64,000 bases of DNA. Source: Conchocele bisecta (taxonomy: Eukaryota > Mollusca > Bivalvia > Lucinida > Thyasiridae). Below, one piece after another: positions 53,701-64,000 of the stretch (its first letter is position 1; each line of letters opens with the position of its first letter). The notes under the pieces were generated by a model that saw only the letters and a list, made by a program, of their open reading frames with translations, made no database searches and was not told the origin of the DNA. The position numbers and the translations under genes are program-made. Where the stretch lies: contig CM055274.1 of the NCBI GenBank assembly GCA_029237695.1, positions 23,053,505-23,117,504 of the forward strand. The letters are read 5' to 3'.

Positions 53701-54384
53701 ATACATATATAACGGTTCGTCCGCATGTGCGAGGAGATAATTCGCGAACTTTAGCGGGCGGATTATCGATCGTACATGCGGACGACCGTGATCTCACTGT
53801 GCTATCACATCCTCAGGTCCATACATTGCCATAATGTGCTGTGTGAAGAAGAAACAAAACTGGATAATGTATCAAAGAATGTTAATTGTTTAAGCCTGAG
53901 CTGTACCGCGATATTCAAGTATTTTGAAATGCAGAAACTGACAAATATTGGCCGGATTAGCGCCGGCGGTATTGTGTGCTGGTCGCCAGATCGGGCAAGT
54001 GAGTTTTCTCCCGACATTTCAACCTTCTACATGTATCTCTATCTGCGTCCAGACTCGGCGGCCAGACCGCTCTCGTTACTCTCCAATGACAAAAATCAGA
54101 TCAGGTAAAAATAAAGTCAAACTGAGTTACATTACATTACATTGCATTACAGAAGCATTATGATGGAGTAGTATTTCCAAATTCGCGTGTGAAGCGTTTT
54201 TGTTTGCGTTCTACTTAGTGGAGAGTGACCTAAGCATTTTGCTATTACACACGTTATTAGGTGAGTTTATGATAACATTGTTATCCATAGTGTATAATTT
54301 TCTCTCAGCGAAGAATAAACGCCCTGCAGAGTATTGCATTATTTTAATGCACGAAATGGAACCGTTATTCCGCACACTTATACC
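53701..54384. other. No gene seen
   Basis: An imperfect hairpin (GTCCGCATGTGCGA ... TACATGCGGAC) at 53715-53785, a family P-like word near 53890 and an ACATT run at ~54125-54150. Confidence 0.4.
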
Positions 54385-54722
54385 GTTAACTATGGAAGCC
54401 CATTAGGGCCACTTAACTTTTTTTTAATTTCCATTTATTCAAGATGTTTTCTTCAATTTTCAAGTTCTTTTCTTGAATTTTCAAGATGTTTTCTTGAATT
54501 TTCAAGTTCTTTTCTAAATTCAAGTTCTTTTCTTGAATTTGTTTGAGATCTTTTCTTGAATTTTCAAAATCTTTTCTTGAAAATTCAAGAAAAGATTTTG
54601 AAAATTCAAGAAAAGAACTTGAAAATCAAGAAAACATCTTGAAAATTCAAGAAAAGATCTCGAAAATTCAAGAAAAGATAAAAAAAAAAAGTGAAGTGGC
54701 CCTAATGGGCTTCCGTAGTTAA
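54385..54722. repeat. Inverted array of TTTTCTTGAATTTTCAAG units
   Basis: Outer GGAAGCCCATTAGGGCCACT is inverted at the right end (AGTGGCCCTAATGGGCTTCC). Inside, ~20-bp TTCAAGTTCTTTTCTTGAA units face each other near 54580. Confidence 0.85.
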
Positions 54723-55323
54723 CAGTGGTGTAGCGATTTAGTGAAAATATTGCTTGTAAAGCGGAAAACGTGCAGCTAAGGTAAGCCATGATGTAGATAC
54801 ATTGCATCTAGTTTGACGTGCTGTCAGAAACGGATCGAAAGTGTTCGCAATGGGGCAAAGGAACATTTCGCTATCTCACTAATGAACAGAGTATGCCCTG
54901 ATCAGATTGCGCGGATGTGCAGGCTGATCTGGGCCTACACTGGTCGCAAACTCAATCAGCCACCTTTTGTTATCGCGGAGGGCTACATAGCACGGACAAT
55001 GTACTATGAAACGAGATGACGATTATTTACATCCGATTTCACTTCGGTCATTAGACGTTAATGGGATTCGCAGTCGGGTATCACGTGAACATAATTGTTT
55101 AACATTGTTCGTTAACAGTACCGTGATATAATGTTACCCCATGCGTACGCAACAGGTGGAATAACCACATCAAATGGAGTAACCACATCAAAGATACAAA
55201 TGAATAAAATAGCACTAAAAGCAAAACAAATATGCTATTTGCAATCTATGTTTTCTTGTAATTTATGTCTGTGTTTATGTTAACTTGTTTATTTACATCT
55301 CATCAACTGTACATCACAGTAAT
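54723..55323. other. No gene seen
   Basis: A family N fragment at ~54895-54950; otherwise unassigned. Confidence 0.4.
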
Positions 55324-55680
55324 ACAGTGCAACCTCTCTATAACAGCCAGTCATGGGAATGCACGAAACTGGCTGTTGTAGAGAGGTGGCTGTTGTACGG
55401 AGGTTAAATATAGAGGCGATTGTCCATTTTTGATGTAATTATCGGCTGTTACAGAGAGGTGTCTGTTGTAGAGAGGTGGCTGTTCGGGGAGGTCGACTGT
55501 ACAATACTGATACAGTGCGACCTCTCTATAACAGCCAAGGGAAGAAACAAAACTGGCTGTTGTAATGAGGTGGCTGTTGTAGGGCGTTATATCATAGCGA
55601 TTTGTTTGATTGGGATATAAAACTATTGGCAATTACAGAGAGGGGGTTGATGTAGAGAGGTGGAAGTTCGCGGAGTGTAT
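55324..55680. mobile_element. Two adjacent family D MITEs
   Basis: 55324-55502 (TACAGTGCAACCTCTCTATA to GGAGGTCGACTGTA) and 55510-55680, both lacking the central hairpin seen at 31833 and 41099. Confidence 0.7.
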
Positions 55681-56190
55681 GTATTTACTTTTATGTATAC
55701 TGACCTTGGTGTACACTGGACGTGAAATACATAAAACACATTATGTCAGTAACTCACAAACAGAAGTACTAACGTTTCTCTTATTCGCTGAAAGCGGAGA
55801 TTACGTTTGACGTCATTGTTGAACAAAAAGATACAGATTCGACGTCAGTAGCTTAAAAAGTATCAGAATAACTGCTATAATGTGTTTTTTCTGACAGCTA
55901 TGATTATTTAATTATTTCGCCTCATGTCCGTTTCATCCTGATTTCGGAGAGTAATCATGGGACTAATAAATGCTTAAATGTCACAGAGAAAGCTTATAGA
56001 AATAACCATTGTGCTCTAACGGCAAGCACAGAGCTATATACAGACATACAGAGATATATATCAGATAAATAGTTCCAAAGCGTGTATTATTAGACATTGT
56101 ATGTCGCGCCTGTGGGAGGTATTTAAAAATCTAATCCGGGGTTAACACTGTCAGGGGCAATACATAACCGTCTGCGCTAATCTTGCCCAG
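55681..56190. other. No gene seen
   Basis: Unassigned AT-rich sequence. Confidence 0.4.
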
Positions 56191-56475
56191 ATGCCTATTT
56201 CATCAAAATTGCAAAGTATACTTTGAGGGAGAAATTTTCAATTTAAGGATTAATTTATTAATTTAATTATACTGAATTTATTACATTATCACAGCCATTT
56301 TGGCTGTGATAATGTAATACATTCAGTATAATAATTCTGCATTCTTTTAATCATCAGATATATGCGTTCGTTAGTTCTATATGGAAAAAAAACGCATTTC
56401 GGGAGAAATAAATGATTACTCCCTCAAAGTATACTTTGCTAGATAAGTATACTTTGCAATGTTGGTGAAATAGGC
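56191..56475. repeat. Family M element, copy 4
   Basis: AAAGTATACTTTGAGGGAG ends and TTATCACAGCCATTTTGGCT centre. Confidence 0.7.
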
Positions 56476-56484
56476 TACAGATGT

Positions 56485-56650
56485 CCACGTTTCTGAGCAA
56501 CTATTGGCAGTCTCAAGTCGCGATCAAGCAGTTTGATTGACTGAGCCTTAGCTGTAGCACATCTCAGGCTCAGACAATCAAGCTGCTTGATTTCGAGTAC
56601 AATATCCAGGTATTTTAAAATGAAACGATTGACAAATATCGGAAAAATTA
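56485..56650. repeat. Family P element
   Basis: GATCAAGCAGTTTGATTGAC and inverse around GCTGTAGCACATCTCAGG. Confidence 0.6.
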
Positions 56651-56716
56651 GCGCGGACGGTAGCGTAAGAGACACAGCGATGAATCTCCACCCGCAGATT
56701 GCAACATGTTAACACT

Positions 56717-56862
56717 TTATCCCGACAACACAGTGCGTATGTGCCGTGAAACACGGTGCCGTGAAACATATTTGATATCCTCGGCAGAGCCTCGCCCATC
56801 CCGTTTCCTGAGCCTTGCCAGATATTTTTTCCCATTCACGGCACTAACCTACTATTCTCTAT
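56717..56862. mobile_element. Family B element, inverted, half-length
   Basis: TTATCCCGACAACACAGTGC and CACGGCACTAACCTACTATT ends, inner hairpin missing. Confidence 0.7.
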
Positions 56863-56919
56863 TTCAACCCTGGACATTCTAGATTGGCTTTTTCATGCTA
56901 AAGTTTTGGTCTATTCCAT

Positions 56920-57060
56920 TAATGACAAAATTTAGATTTTTTATATGCGAATACTAGTTTGACAAATGTTGCAGATCCTAATGAGACGGCTCGTTAAGAA
57001 CCGGTTCATCTGGATCTGCCGCGTTTGCACATATTGGTTTTCTGACCTGTAGAGTTGAAA
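56920..57060. repeat. Family O fragment
   Basis: TCCTAATGAGACGGCTCGTT and TCATCTGGATCTGC. Confidence 0.55.
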
Positions 57061-57104
57061 CGTTTATGAAAATAAGGACACATGCGACAAGTTATGTGAT
57101 TGTA

Positions 57105-57300
57105 TATGTGAAAAGATGTGCGATTTTACATGAAAAATGTTTACATAATCTGTCAATGACGTCGTAGCTTGACGAAGATTTGCACAGCGCCAATGCAGAG
57201 TTATATCTTGCATTTACCATGCAAATTTCGTCAACTTTCGACGTCATTTGCTGAAATATCGTAAGTTGTTCTTCTTAGGTACAAAATCACACGGCGTGTC
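57105..57300. repeat. Family V hairpin, copy 3
   Basis: TGTGCGATTTTACATGAAAA, inverted GACGTCATTTGCTGAAATAT. Confidence 0.6.
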
Positions 57301-57689
57301 TCTTGATGTTTTCGCCTTTATCTCTTGTTCATATTTAGTTAATACTGCAGACAATAAATACGACAATTTCGAAAGTGAGTTTGAACATTGATCAGTCGGA
57401 AGCTAAACTATTATGGAAATTACGCGACTTTCATGGCGTTAGCGCAGGGCACACGCCACCGTTTACGCAGGGCTCCGTTTGTGCATGGCGCCGTTTGCGG
57501 AGAGCGCTGTTTGGCCAACGCGTCCTGCGAAATTGACAGAGCAATAGGATTAAACCATGACAGAATAGCGTTCTTAAGTTTCTGATCCAGTGTAGCTCCC
57601 GATCGATCAGTTTGCACGTTCATCTGGCCAGTAATACTGATGGATTGTCTACAGCAGAAGCATAACACACATTACCTATATCAATTGTG
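57301..57689. other. No gene seen
   Basis: Contains GCGCAGGGC/CGCAGGGCTCC-like short repeats at 57440-57470; no domain in the ORFs. Confidence 0.4.
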
Positions 57690-57935
57690 AACAGCATAGA
57701 TCCTGATCAGACTGCGCGGATGCGCAGACTGATCTGGATCTACGCTGATCGCAATTTCCATAAACCCCCTTTTAACACTGTGCATCTCCTATCATTCCAA
57801 TTATCGTTTAGCGTGATATCTGTTAGAGAAAAATGCGGGTGCGTAGGCTGCTGGAAATTTCCATAAACCCCTTTTAACACTGTGAATCTCCCATTATTCC
57901 AACTATCATTTAGCGTGATATATGTCGGAAAAATG
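57690..57935. repeat. Family N hairpin and tandem duplication
   Basis: GATCAGACTGCGCGGATGCG hairpin at ~57703, then two ~88-bp copies of TTTCCATAAACCCC...TTTAGCGTGATAT. Confidence 0.65.
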
Positions 57936-58227
57936 CAATAAAACGACCCACAACCACATGCTGACCCTCGTAAATGTCTATTCCATGGCTGACATCACAT
58001 TTATTGTGACACAGTATAGCAGAACCATCGCTATCATAATTTCATCGTACATTATGGTGATGCGATATAGGTCAACGTATGAACAGAAAGTAGTATTATG
58101 CCGTGTTTCTGTCTGTTCTTTATGTTCGGTAGAATGGATACTGTCAAAATCGTCTCATATAAAACTGTATGCATACATGTACTCTACCGTCTACGTTAAT
58201 CCTACCAATAAATGTCAATTTATTTAA
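57936..58227. other. No gene recognised
   Basis: An open frame (57922-58227, +) of 101 codons has some hydrophobic character but no known domain, and its start lies in the duplicated repeat. Confidence 0.35.
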
Positions 58228-58422
58228 TGAATAGAACCATGGGCTGTTGCGTTTACTGGGGTGTATAATACCTTTGGTCTGCTTAAAGTACGTGGAGTCC
58301 GCAGGACTCCTAGCAAACTTTAAACAGATCAAATGCTTACTGTGGTGTATATTTTGTCTGCTTAAAGTGCGTGGAGATCAAATGTATTATTCACCCCAGT
58401 AAACGCAACAGCCCATGGTTTT
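58228..58422. repeat. Hairpin, ~195 bp
   Basis: CCATGGGCTGTTGCGTTTAC and complement at the ends, with inner GGAGTCCGCAGGACTCC and a repeated GTCTGCTTAAAGT. Confidence 0.75.
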
Positions 58423-58767
58423 ATTACTTATATTTACACTGCATTTCTGATAGTTTCAAAACTGTAAATAACCAAATATGGCGTTAAAATTAACACTAAT
58501 CTAGTTTTACGTCATTTTGTCGTTGCGAACTTTAACCAACCAACAACATCGCGCGACGTCACGTGCGTCTACTGTATTGTATTGGGATGTACGCAATACG
58601 TCGAATGGGCGTTTGCATTATGAATTTATAGAAGGTGTAATTATTTCCAAATACTTGAATATTTTAGCACCATAGGAAAATCGTCTTTCATCAACTACAA
58701 ACGTTCGGGAGGTTAACATTTTTGTTATTGATGAAAGAGTACTTAAATTAAAATATCTGGCAAGGCT
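58423..58767. other. No gene seen; family Q fragment
   Basis: GATGAAAGAGTACTTAAATT near 58730 is a family Q end; the rest is unassigned. Confidence 0.4.
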
Positions 58768-59240
58768 TATGAAACGGGATGGACACAAAATGTTTCTTAT
58801 ATCAGAGACATCATCTGAGACATTTTCTGGCAAAATAAACATTTATTCACCATTGCCCCACGTATTGATTGGCATTATTATACATTTTAAATCAGATTTA
58901 TATTGCCACACTGATATCGGGAACGATAACCGTGTTTCCTTAAAATATTAACGGACGTTACTATTTACTTATCTGTATTTTTTGATTTGCAATGATCATA
59001 TTTAATAATCGGTCGAAAATATTATTTTTTCAAGTGACTCATTTAATTAGTATAAATAATAAAAAAAATATTCTGATAACACTGCAAGTCACTATCAGTA
59101 AAATAAATATTACTAAATGCTTATATCTGTATAGAGGGCACTCGTAATGTTTAGAACTGGTGAAATAGTGACACAATTATACATTTATTTAATTCCTATA
59201 AAGAACAATTTGTGCCTACTGAGTGGACACGTACCTTTAA
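58768..59240. repeat. Family T element, copy 3
   Basis: AGACATCATCTGAGACATTT interior and CTGAGTGGACACGTACCTTT end. The left terminal repeat is missing and it joins a family B-like GGAAACGGGATGG-type word. Confidence 0.65.
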
Positions 59241-59384
59241 TAGTTTGTTATAAGTGTGCTAGCTGATCAGGCGATATACTGGCCACAGATGCCATGAATC
59301 CAAATTTCTCCATCACACATACTGTGAACTTAATAGTGTTCTGCACCTAATGAACTATATCCCATGTAGCGGAATACATTTGAG

Positions 59385-59640
59385 ACAAACCATGTGATTT
59401 TGTACCTAAGGAGATGTGCGATATATCATGAACAATATTTACAAAATTTACGATATTTTCCGTAAATGACGTCGAAAGTTGACGAATGTTTCATAGCAAA
59501 TGCGAAATATAATTTCGCATTTGCTATGAACATTTCGTCAACTTTCTGCTTAATTTACTGAAAATAACACAGTTTCTGTAAGTATTTTTCAAGAAAAATC
59601 GCACATCGTCTTAAGAACAAAATCAAATAGCTTGTTTGGC
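59385..59640. repeat. Family V hairpin, copy 4
   Basis: GTCGAAAGTTGACGAATGTT arms around TGCGAAATATAATTTCGCA. Confidence 0.65.
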
Positions 59641-59856
59641 TTACAACATGTTAAAACTACATTAACAATTCATTTCGCCAGACCACCAAATTTCCCAAAT
59701 ATAAAATAACTGCGGGGCTGCTTTCTTCAATGGACTATTTTTAACCCAGGTATTATAACCGGGATAATAAGGTGACTATGGTGGCATATTTCTGCCATCT
59801 CATTAACGCGACTATGTGATAGTTGACTCGTCTTGTCAAACACACATTATAACCTT

Positions 59857-60176
59857 ATTTATGCCGTCAACACAGTGGGTATGTGCAGTGAAACACGGTG
59901 CCGTGAAACATTGTTGATATCCAGTCAATACGACCTAATCACTGCATATGAAAATGTGCGGTTCGATTCTCCGATTGTGAGATGCGGCTGGGGTTGTTGT
60001 TTTTGCATTGTAAAGCTATTTGTAGTGTTGACGGGATACATATAATAGTAGGTTAGTGCTGTGAATGGGGAAAATATCTTGCGTGGCACGGAAACGGGAT
60101 AGCCTCGCCCATCCCGTTTCCTAAGCATTGCCAGATATTTTTTCACATTTACGGCACTAACGTACTATTATCTATA
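59857..60176. mobile_element. Family B element, inverted
   Basis: ATGCCGTCAACACAGTGGGT start, hairpin with GGAAACGGGATAGCCTCGCC, CGGCACTAACGTACTATT end. Confidence 0.7.
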
Positions 60177-60737
60177 AGTCGTCTTTACTACATACTTTAC
60201 TACATACTTTACTACATATTATTGGTATTACTACGTCCCACTGTCTAAATGAAAAGTGACAATTTGTATTAATTGAAATAGAAATCGATGCCACGAGTGG
60301 ACAACATCACGCTTCAACAACATATTTTATCGTTGGTTATTTCGTCCAATCGCTCTCGTCTTGCCCAGTTTGTAAGTCGTCTTGGCGCGATTATTATGTA
60401 GTTAGGACCACAGGTGGAAGACTCAGACCTATGACACCAAAAAAATGCCTATAAAAAAAAAACCCATTACCCCACCCACTTGGTCTCGTACATTACCATC
60501 TTCTATTTATAGAAGGTGGGTATGAATATGGCTATTATAGAAAGAGCCCTCTATTTTCCGATTCGCACAAACACAATAAACATCGATTAAATGTATGAAA
60601 TAATGTCTCTGGCGATCGATAAAGGTATTAGGTGTGTGAATATACTCACTTCAAATCGCTGTTTCAAGTATTTATTGAGTTATTCGCGTTTTGATTACCA
60701 CATCCAAAGCGAAAGTTGCGTGTACGAAATAATCTCA
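60177..60737. other. No gene seen
   Basis: Short direct repeats of ACTACATACTTT at 60190-60215; otherwise unassigned. Confidence 0.4.
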
Positions 60738-61247
60738 CACAGAATCGGAGGCCGTCCGGCGTGGATTATCGGTCATATTTGGCCGATAGCTGATCGCCAG
60801 CTCAAACTAAAGTGGTGCACCATGACCATATACATTAGAAACTCCAACCATACAAAGTTTGTCCAATTGTGATCGTTCACCGATCTAAAAAACACTTTTT
60901 TGTCTAATTTCGTTCATTATCTGGAACCGGGTCAATGCACCATCTTCCATAATACAACCGGAAGCGTCTATGTAAAGAACATCTCTGATTGGCTAAATCT
61001 AAACTGTAATGACGTCATTCAACCTATTTCGGGATTCCCGAAGATATAATCTGATAGTACGCGAATCATGAATGAAAGTAGAAAAAAGGTGTTTTTTAGA
61101 TCGGTGAACGATCACAATTGGACGAACTTTGTATGATTTGGAGTTTCTAATGTATATGGTCATGGTGCACCACTTTAGTTTGAGCTGGCGATCAGTTATT
61201 GGTCAAATATGACCGATAATCCACGCCGGATGGCCTCCAATTCTGTG
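60738..61247. repeat. Large inverted-repeat element, ~160-bp arms with ~180-bp loop
   Basis: Left arm CACAGAATCGGAGGCCGTCC to TAAAAAACAC; right arm is its complement ending GGATGGCCTCCAATTCTGTG. The loop (60905-61080) is unique. Arms differ at a few positions, so it is not an assembly mirror artefact. Confidence 0.85.
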
Positions 61248-61248
61248 T

Positions 61249-61309
61249 CTCTAAACCGGACACCCTGTGGACCTCCCAGGGTGTTCGATTTAGAGAGATT
61301 CCGCTGTAT
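61249..61309. mobile_element. Family C palindromic MITE, left-truncated
   Basis: TCTCTAAACCGGACACCCTG to GAGAGATTCCGCTGTA, joined directly to the large inverted repeat. Confidence 0.7.
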
Positions 61310-61467
61310 ACATTATCATAAATAATAGTACGTGGCTGCGACTGGAGAAATGGGGTTTATTGGTTTTGCGACCAACATATATCCATCCGCACAGTCTGAT
61401 CAGGATCAGTACGTTTCGCCATTCCATCAATGAAACACCTACCATACTTCCACCAAGCAATATATAT

Positions 61468-61748
61468 ATAGAGAATAGTAGGTTAGTGCCGTGAATGGGA
61501 AAGAATATCTGGCAAGGCTTAGGAAACGGGATGTGCGAGGCTCTGCCGAGCACATCCCGTTTCAGTGCCGCGCCAGATATTTTTCCCATTCACATCCACA
61601 CCTACACATGACTTTAAAATGCAAATAATGAAATAACCCCAGTCACCGCACATATTCATACGCAGTGATTAGGTCGTATTTACAGGATATCAAAAATGTT
61701 TCAAGGCACCGTGTTTCACGGCACATACGCACTGTGTTGACGGGATAA
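61468..61748. mobile_element. Family B element
   Basis: Full-length; carries the CCACCGCACATATTCATACG segment shared with 25621. Confidence 0.75.
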
Positions 61749-62106
61749 AGATCGTTATCAGGTGACAGGAAGGTGCTATTTGACCAGGAGCGACACCGGA
61801 CACAGATCCCATAAACCCCATTCCACCAATCAGAGCCACATATCAATTTTCCCAGCAGGCATTCAAATGCGTACGTCTTAATATGCAGATCAAAGACCAC
61901 AAATCACTCTTACTGAATTCATATGGGATTCTACACTCAGACAACCATTAAACGTGAGTATATAAGTAAGATAATCATTAAATAAATGTGACACGTTCAA
62001 TGGCATTCCTGGCTGCCGATCGGAGACAGACATCTGTCACGCAATTCTCGCTGGACGTAACCAGAACGAGAAATCGAAATTCGCGACCAGCGTACTCAAG
62101 CTAATC
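61749..62106. other. No gene seen
   Basis: Unassigned. Confidence 0.4.
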
Positions 62107-62179
62107 TACAGTGGAACCTCTCCAAACCGGACACCCTGGGGACCTCCCAGGGTGTCCGGTTTAGGGAGATTCCACAGTA
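62107..62179. mobile_element. Family C palindromic MITE
   Basis: TACAGTGGAACCTCTCCAAA, GGGGACCTCCC centre. Confidence 0.8.
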
Positions 62180-62406
62180 AATCAGGCATATGACCCCCCA
62201 AATACACGGATTCATACTTTGCGATCATGAACAGATGTTACCATCGGAGATAAGTGACAAAGAAATCCATCACAAATACAAACACGGAGATTGACAGTGT
62301 GTCGGTCTAGAGACGTTTCACTGTATATGCCATTTACCGTGCATGAAGCGAACAACCACGTGTGGTACATGTCTATCTGAGACCTCATCTGAGTCACTAT
62401 GACTTG

Positions 62407-62516
62407 TACAGTGGAACCTCTCCAAACTGGACACCCTGGGGGTCTCCAGTACAGTGGAACCTCTCCAAATCGGACACCCTGGGGTCCCCAGGGTGTCCGG
62501 TCTGGAGATGTTCCAC
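62407..62516. mobile_element. Family C: left half followed by complete copy
   Basis: TACAGTGGAACCTCTCCAAA occurs twice in direct orientation, 45 bp apart, with one right arm: an insertion or slippage into an older copy. Confidence 0.75.
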
Positions 62517-63017
62517 ATGTGAGCACTTCTTGACACATTCTAGTGTTTTACAATCATTGTAATCAGAGATACATAACAGCGAAACACATCTATATTTATA
62601 TTTTCCCGAGTGTTCCATTTATCGGGGTTCCACTGTATTAGACTTCCACAGTATGTTAATCAACAACAGTCGTTAACATTTTAATGATATTTCGCTAAGT
62701 TAATTCCGAGTTTGTAGACTTTGATCAGTCTATGCTGATTGTCTGTCGCCTGACCCTTCGGGAATTGCACAAACAGGCGTCTTTAACTCACGATTTTAGA
62801 GTCCCGTGACGTGTCGGAATAAAACATAAAATAATTGTTATCGATAATGTACTTGTGCTGTGACATGCCGAGAAAAATGCCGTTAGCGTGGACCAGGATC
62901 ACCATGCGCATCCGGGTATCTGCGTAGGAGTTAATTTGTCGCCATTCGGATGTGCGTGGCATCTCGTCAGGAAACCGGTGTAACATTTTACCCCGGCGCA
63001 TAGTGTAAGTACATGTG
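62517..63017. other. No gene seen
   Basis: Unassigned sequence. Confidence 0.4.
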
Positions 63018-63175
63018 TTTATCCCGTCAACACAGTGCTTATGTGCCGTGAAACACGGTGCCGTGAAACATTTTTGATATCCAGTCAATACTATTTTTGC
63101 ATTTTACAGCCATTTGTAGGTGTTGACGGGATAAATAGAATAGTAGGCTAGTGCCGTGAATGGGAAAACATATCT
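63018..63175. mobile_element. Family B element, inverted, half-length
   Basis: TTTATCCCGTCAACACAGTG through AGTAGGCTAGTGCCGTGAAT, truncated at the right. Confidence 0.7.
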
Positions 63176-63179
63176 CCTC

Positions 63180-63380
63180 TACCTCCTTCCCCCCATGTTA
63201 AATTCCCATAGACAATTACATTTTTCGTAATAAAATCAACATTTGACCAAATTTCACGAAATAAAAAGAAGGCTCATTCTTAAAGTTTGTTAAAATGTAA
63301 TATTATCGAAAAAGATTTTGTGGTTGCATTATGTATATGGCCGTAAAATTTGGACAGGTTTCGTGAATCAGACAGTAGGA
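63180..63380. repeat. Family U fragment
   Basis: CCCCATGTTAAATTCCCATA and right end GGTTTCGTGAATCAGACAGT. Confidence 0.6.
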
Positions 63381-63418
63381 CATAAATGCCCATCTCATAC
63401 ACTATCGACAGCGTTAAT

Positions 63419-63730
63419 TATAGGAATGAATGGCCTTTTTGTGGAATGGAAGGCCTCGTCCAGTATTCCCGCGACTTTTCAAAGTTTATATCCCCGATAA
63501 ATTCCACAAAAAGGCCATTCATTCCTTATAATTCCAGCATTTGAAATAAATTCATCAAGAAAATGTGTTTATTTTCCGTTTTCTTAAGAATTATTTTAAC
63601 TGCGCCTCACGGTTACGGAAAGTAGTTCGGCGTGGGAGTTTACTGGGATATACATTTTGGACAGAGACTTGCTGCGGGCCAATCAAATGTTAGGGAATTG
63701 TGTAAATATTTTTGTGCTGGAATTATTTGT
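63419..63730. repeat. Family K element, copy 4 (deleted hairpin)
   Basis: TAGGAATGAATGGCCTTTTT, then the right arm and GGAAAGTAGTTCGGCGTGGG. Confidence 0.7.
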
Positions 63731-63774
63731 CAATATTTGTCAATTCTTTATGTTCAAACTCTGGAATAGTGTTC

Positions 63775-63885
63775 TTGAAATCAAGTAGCTTGACTGACTG
63801 AGCATGAGCTGTTCTACAGCTCATGATAAACTAAGTAATCAAGTTACTTGATTGCGAGTTCCAATAAATGTTAAGACACGATGAT
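63775..63885. repeat. Family P element
   Basis: AATCAAGTAGCTTGACTGAC and inverse around GAGCTGTTCTACAGCTC. Confidence 0.65.
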
Positions 63886-63971
63886 AATCTGAGCAACATT
63901 ACGCGGGCGTTTGTGTATTAAAACTTTCCGCGACTGAATCTTGTAAAACCGGCTGTTCAGAGACATACACT

Positions 63972-64000
63972 TACAGTGGAGTCAGCGTGCACACACGAAC
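63972..64000. mobile_element. Family A MITE, cut by the window edge
   Basis: TACAGTGGAGTCAGCGTGCA left end. Confidence 0.65.

Noticed and set aside
54334..54807. Phe/Leu/Ser-rich repeat ORFs
   Set aside because: Readthrough of the TTTTCTTGAA array, not a protein gene.
57388..57585. Cys/Arg-containing small ORF
   Set aside because: No signal peptide, no splice support, and short internal repeats explain the composition.
60591..60872. 93-codon ORF
   Set aside because: Most of it lies in the arm of the large inverted repeat; no domain.
1..64000. Bacterial or phage origin of the window
   Set aside because: No operons with ribosome-binding sites, abundant eukaryotic-type MITEs, an intron-bounded secreted peptide exon, and a eukaryotic virus gene set.

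Overview
The first ~14.5 kb is most of an integrated Polinton/Maverick-type (adintovirus-like) double-stranded DNA virus, cut off by the left edge of the window. The remaining ~49.5 kb is AT-rich animal DNA packed with short palindromic transposable elements. The host is an invertebrate, probably a mollusc and perhaps a bivalve. I judge this from the Polinton gene set, the spliced secreted peptide gene and the style of the repeats; no single host marker gene proves it.

Viral element (1 to ~14500). In order: a tandem-repeat coiled-coil gene (-, 1-1042, truncated by the window and carrying two nonsense codons); penton/minor capsid protein (-, 1076-1818, frameshifted); a 478-aa protein with a C-terminal membrane anchor (+, 1833-3269); a 444-aa coiled-coil/membrane protein (-, 3249-4583); double-jelly-roll major capsid protein (+, 4656-5951); FtsK/HerA-type packaging ATPase (+, 5923-6639); an iteron-like gap (6652-6780); a run of small, partly overlapping ORFs (6906-9039), several with membrane segments; a retroviral-type integrase (+, 9036-10066, broken); and a protein-primed family B DNA polymerase with an N-terminal SAP-like segment (-, 14037-10101, broken). 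A tandem array (14045-14500) follows and is probably the right terminal region. The genes fit one cycle: PolB copies the linear genome, integrase inserts it, the capsid proteins and ATPase build and fill particles, and the small membrane proteins are probably virion or entry/egress components. No maturation protease is visible; it may lie left of the window.

Decay is uneven. The major capsid, ATPase and two large structural-type proteins are open, while polymerase and integrase carry several stops and frameshifts. The element therefore looks like an endogenised copy that can no longer move by itself.

Right part (14.5-64 kb). At least two dozen repeat families are present, most of them near-perfect hairpins. 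Several have TA target duplications and CAGT-type ends, as in Tc1/mariner and pogo/Tigger MITEs, and some are nested in one another. Other items are a decayed gene with a FEN1/PIN-like nuclease signature (35474-37003, -), a tandem array of exon-like 45-bp cassettes (34650-35460), and one convincing host exon: a secreted cysteine-rich peptide precursor with eight cysteines in a duplicated CX3C-X6-CX3C arrangement (52995-53246, -). I saw no rRNA, tRNA or CRISPR array.
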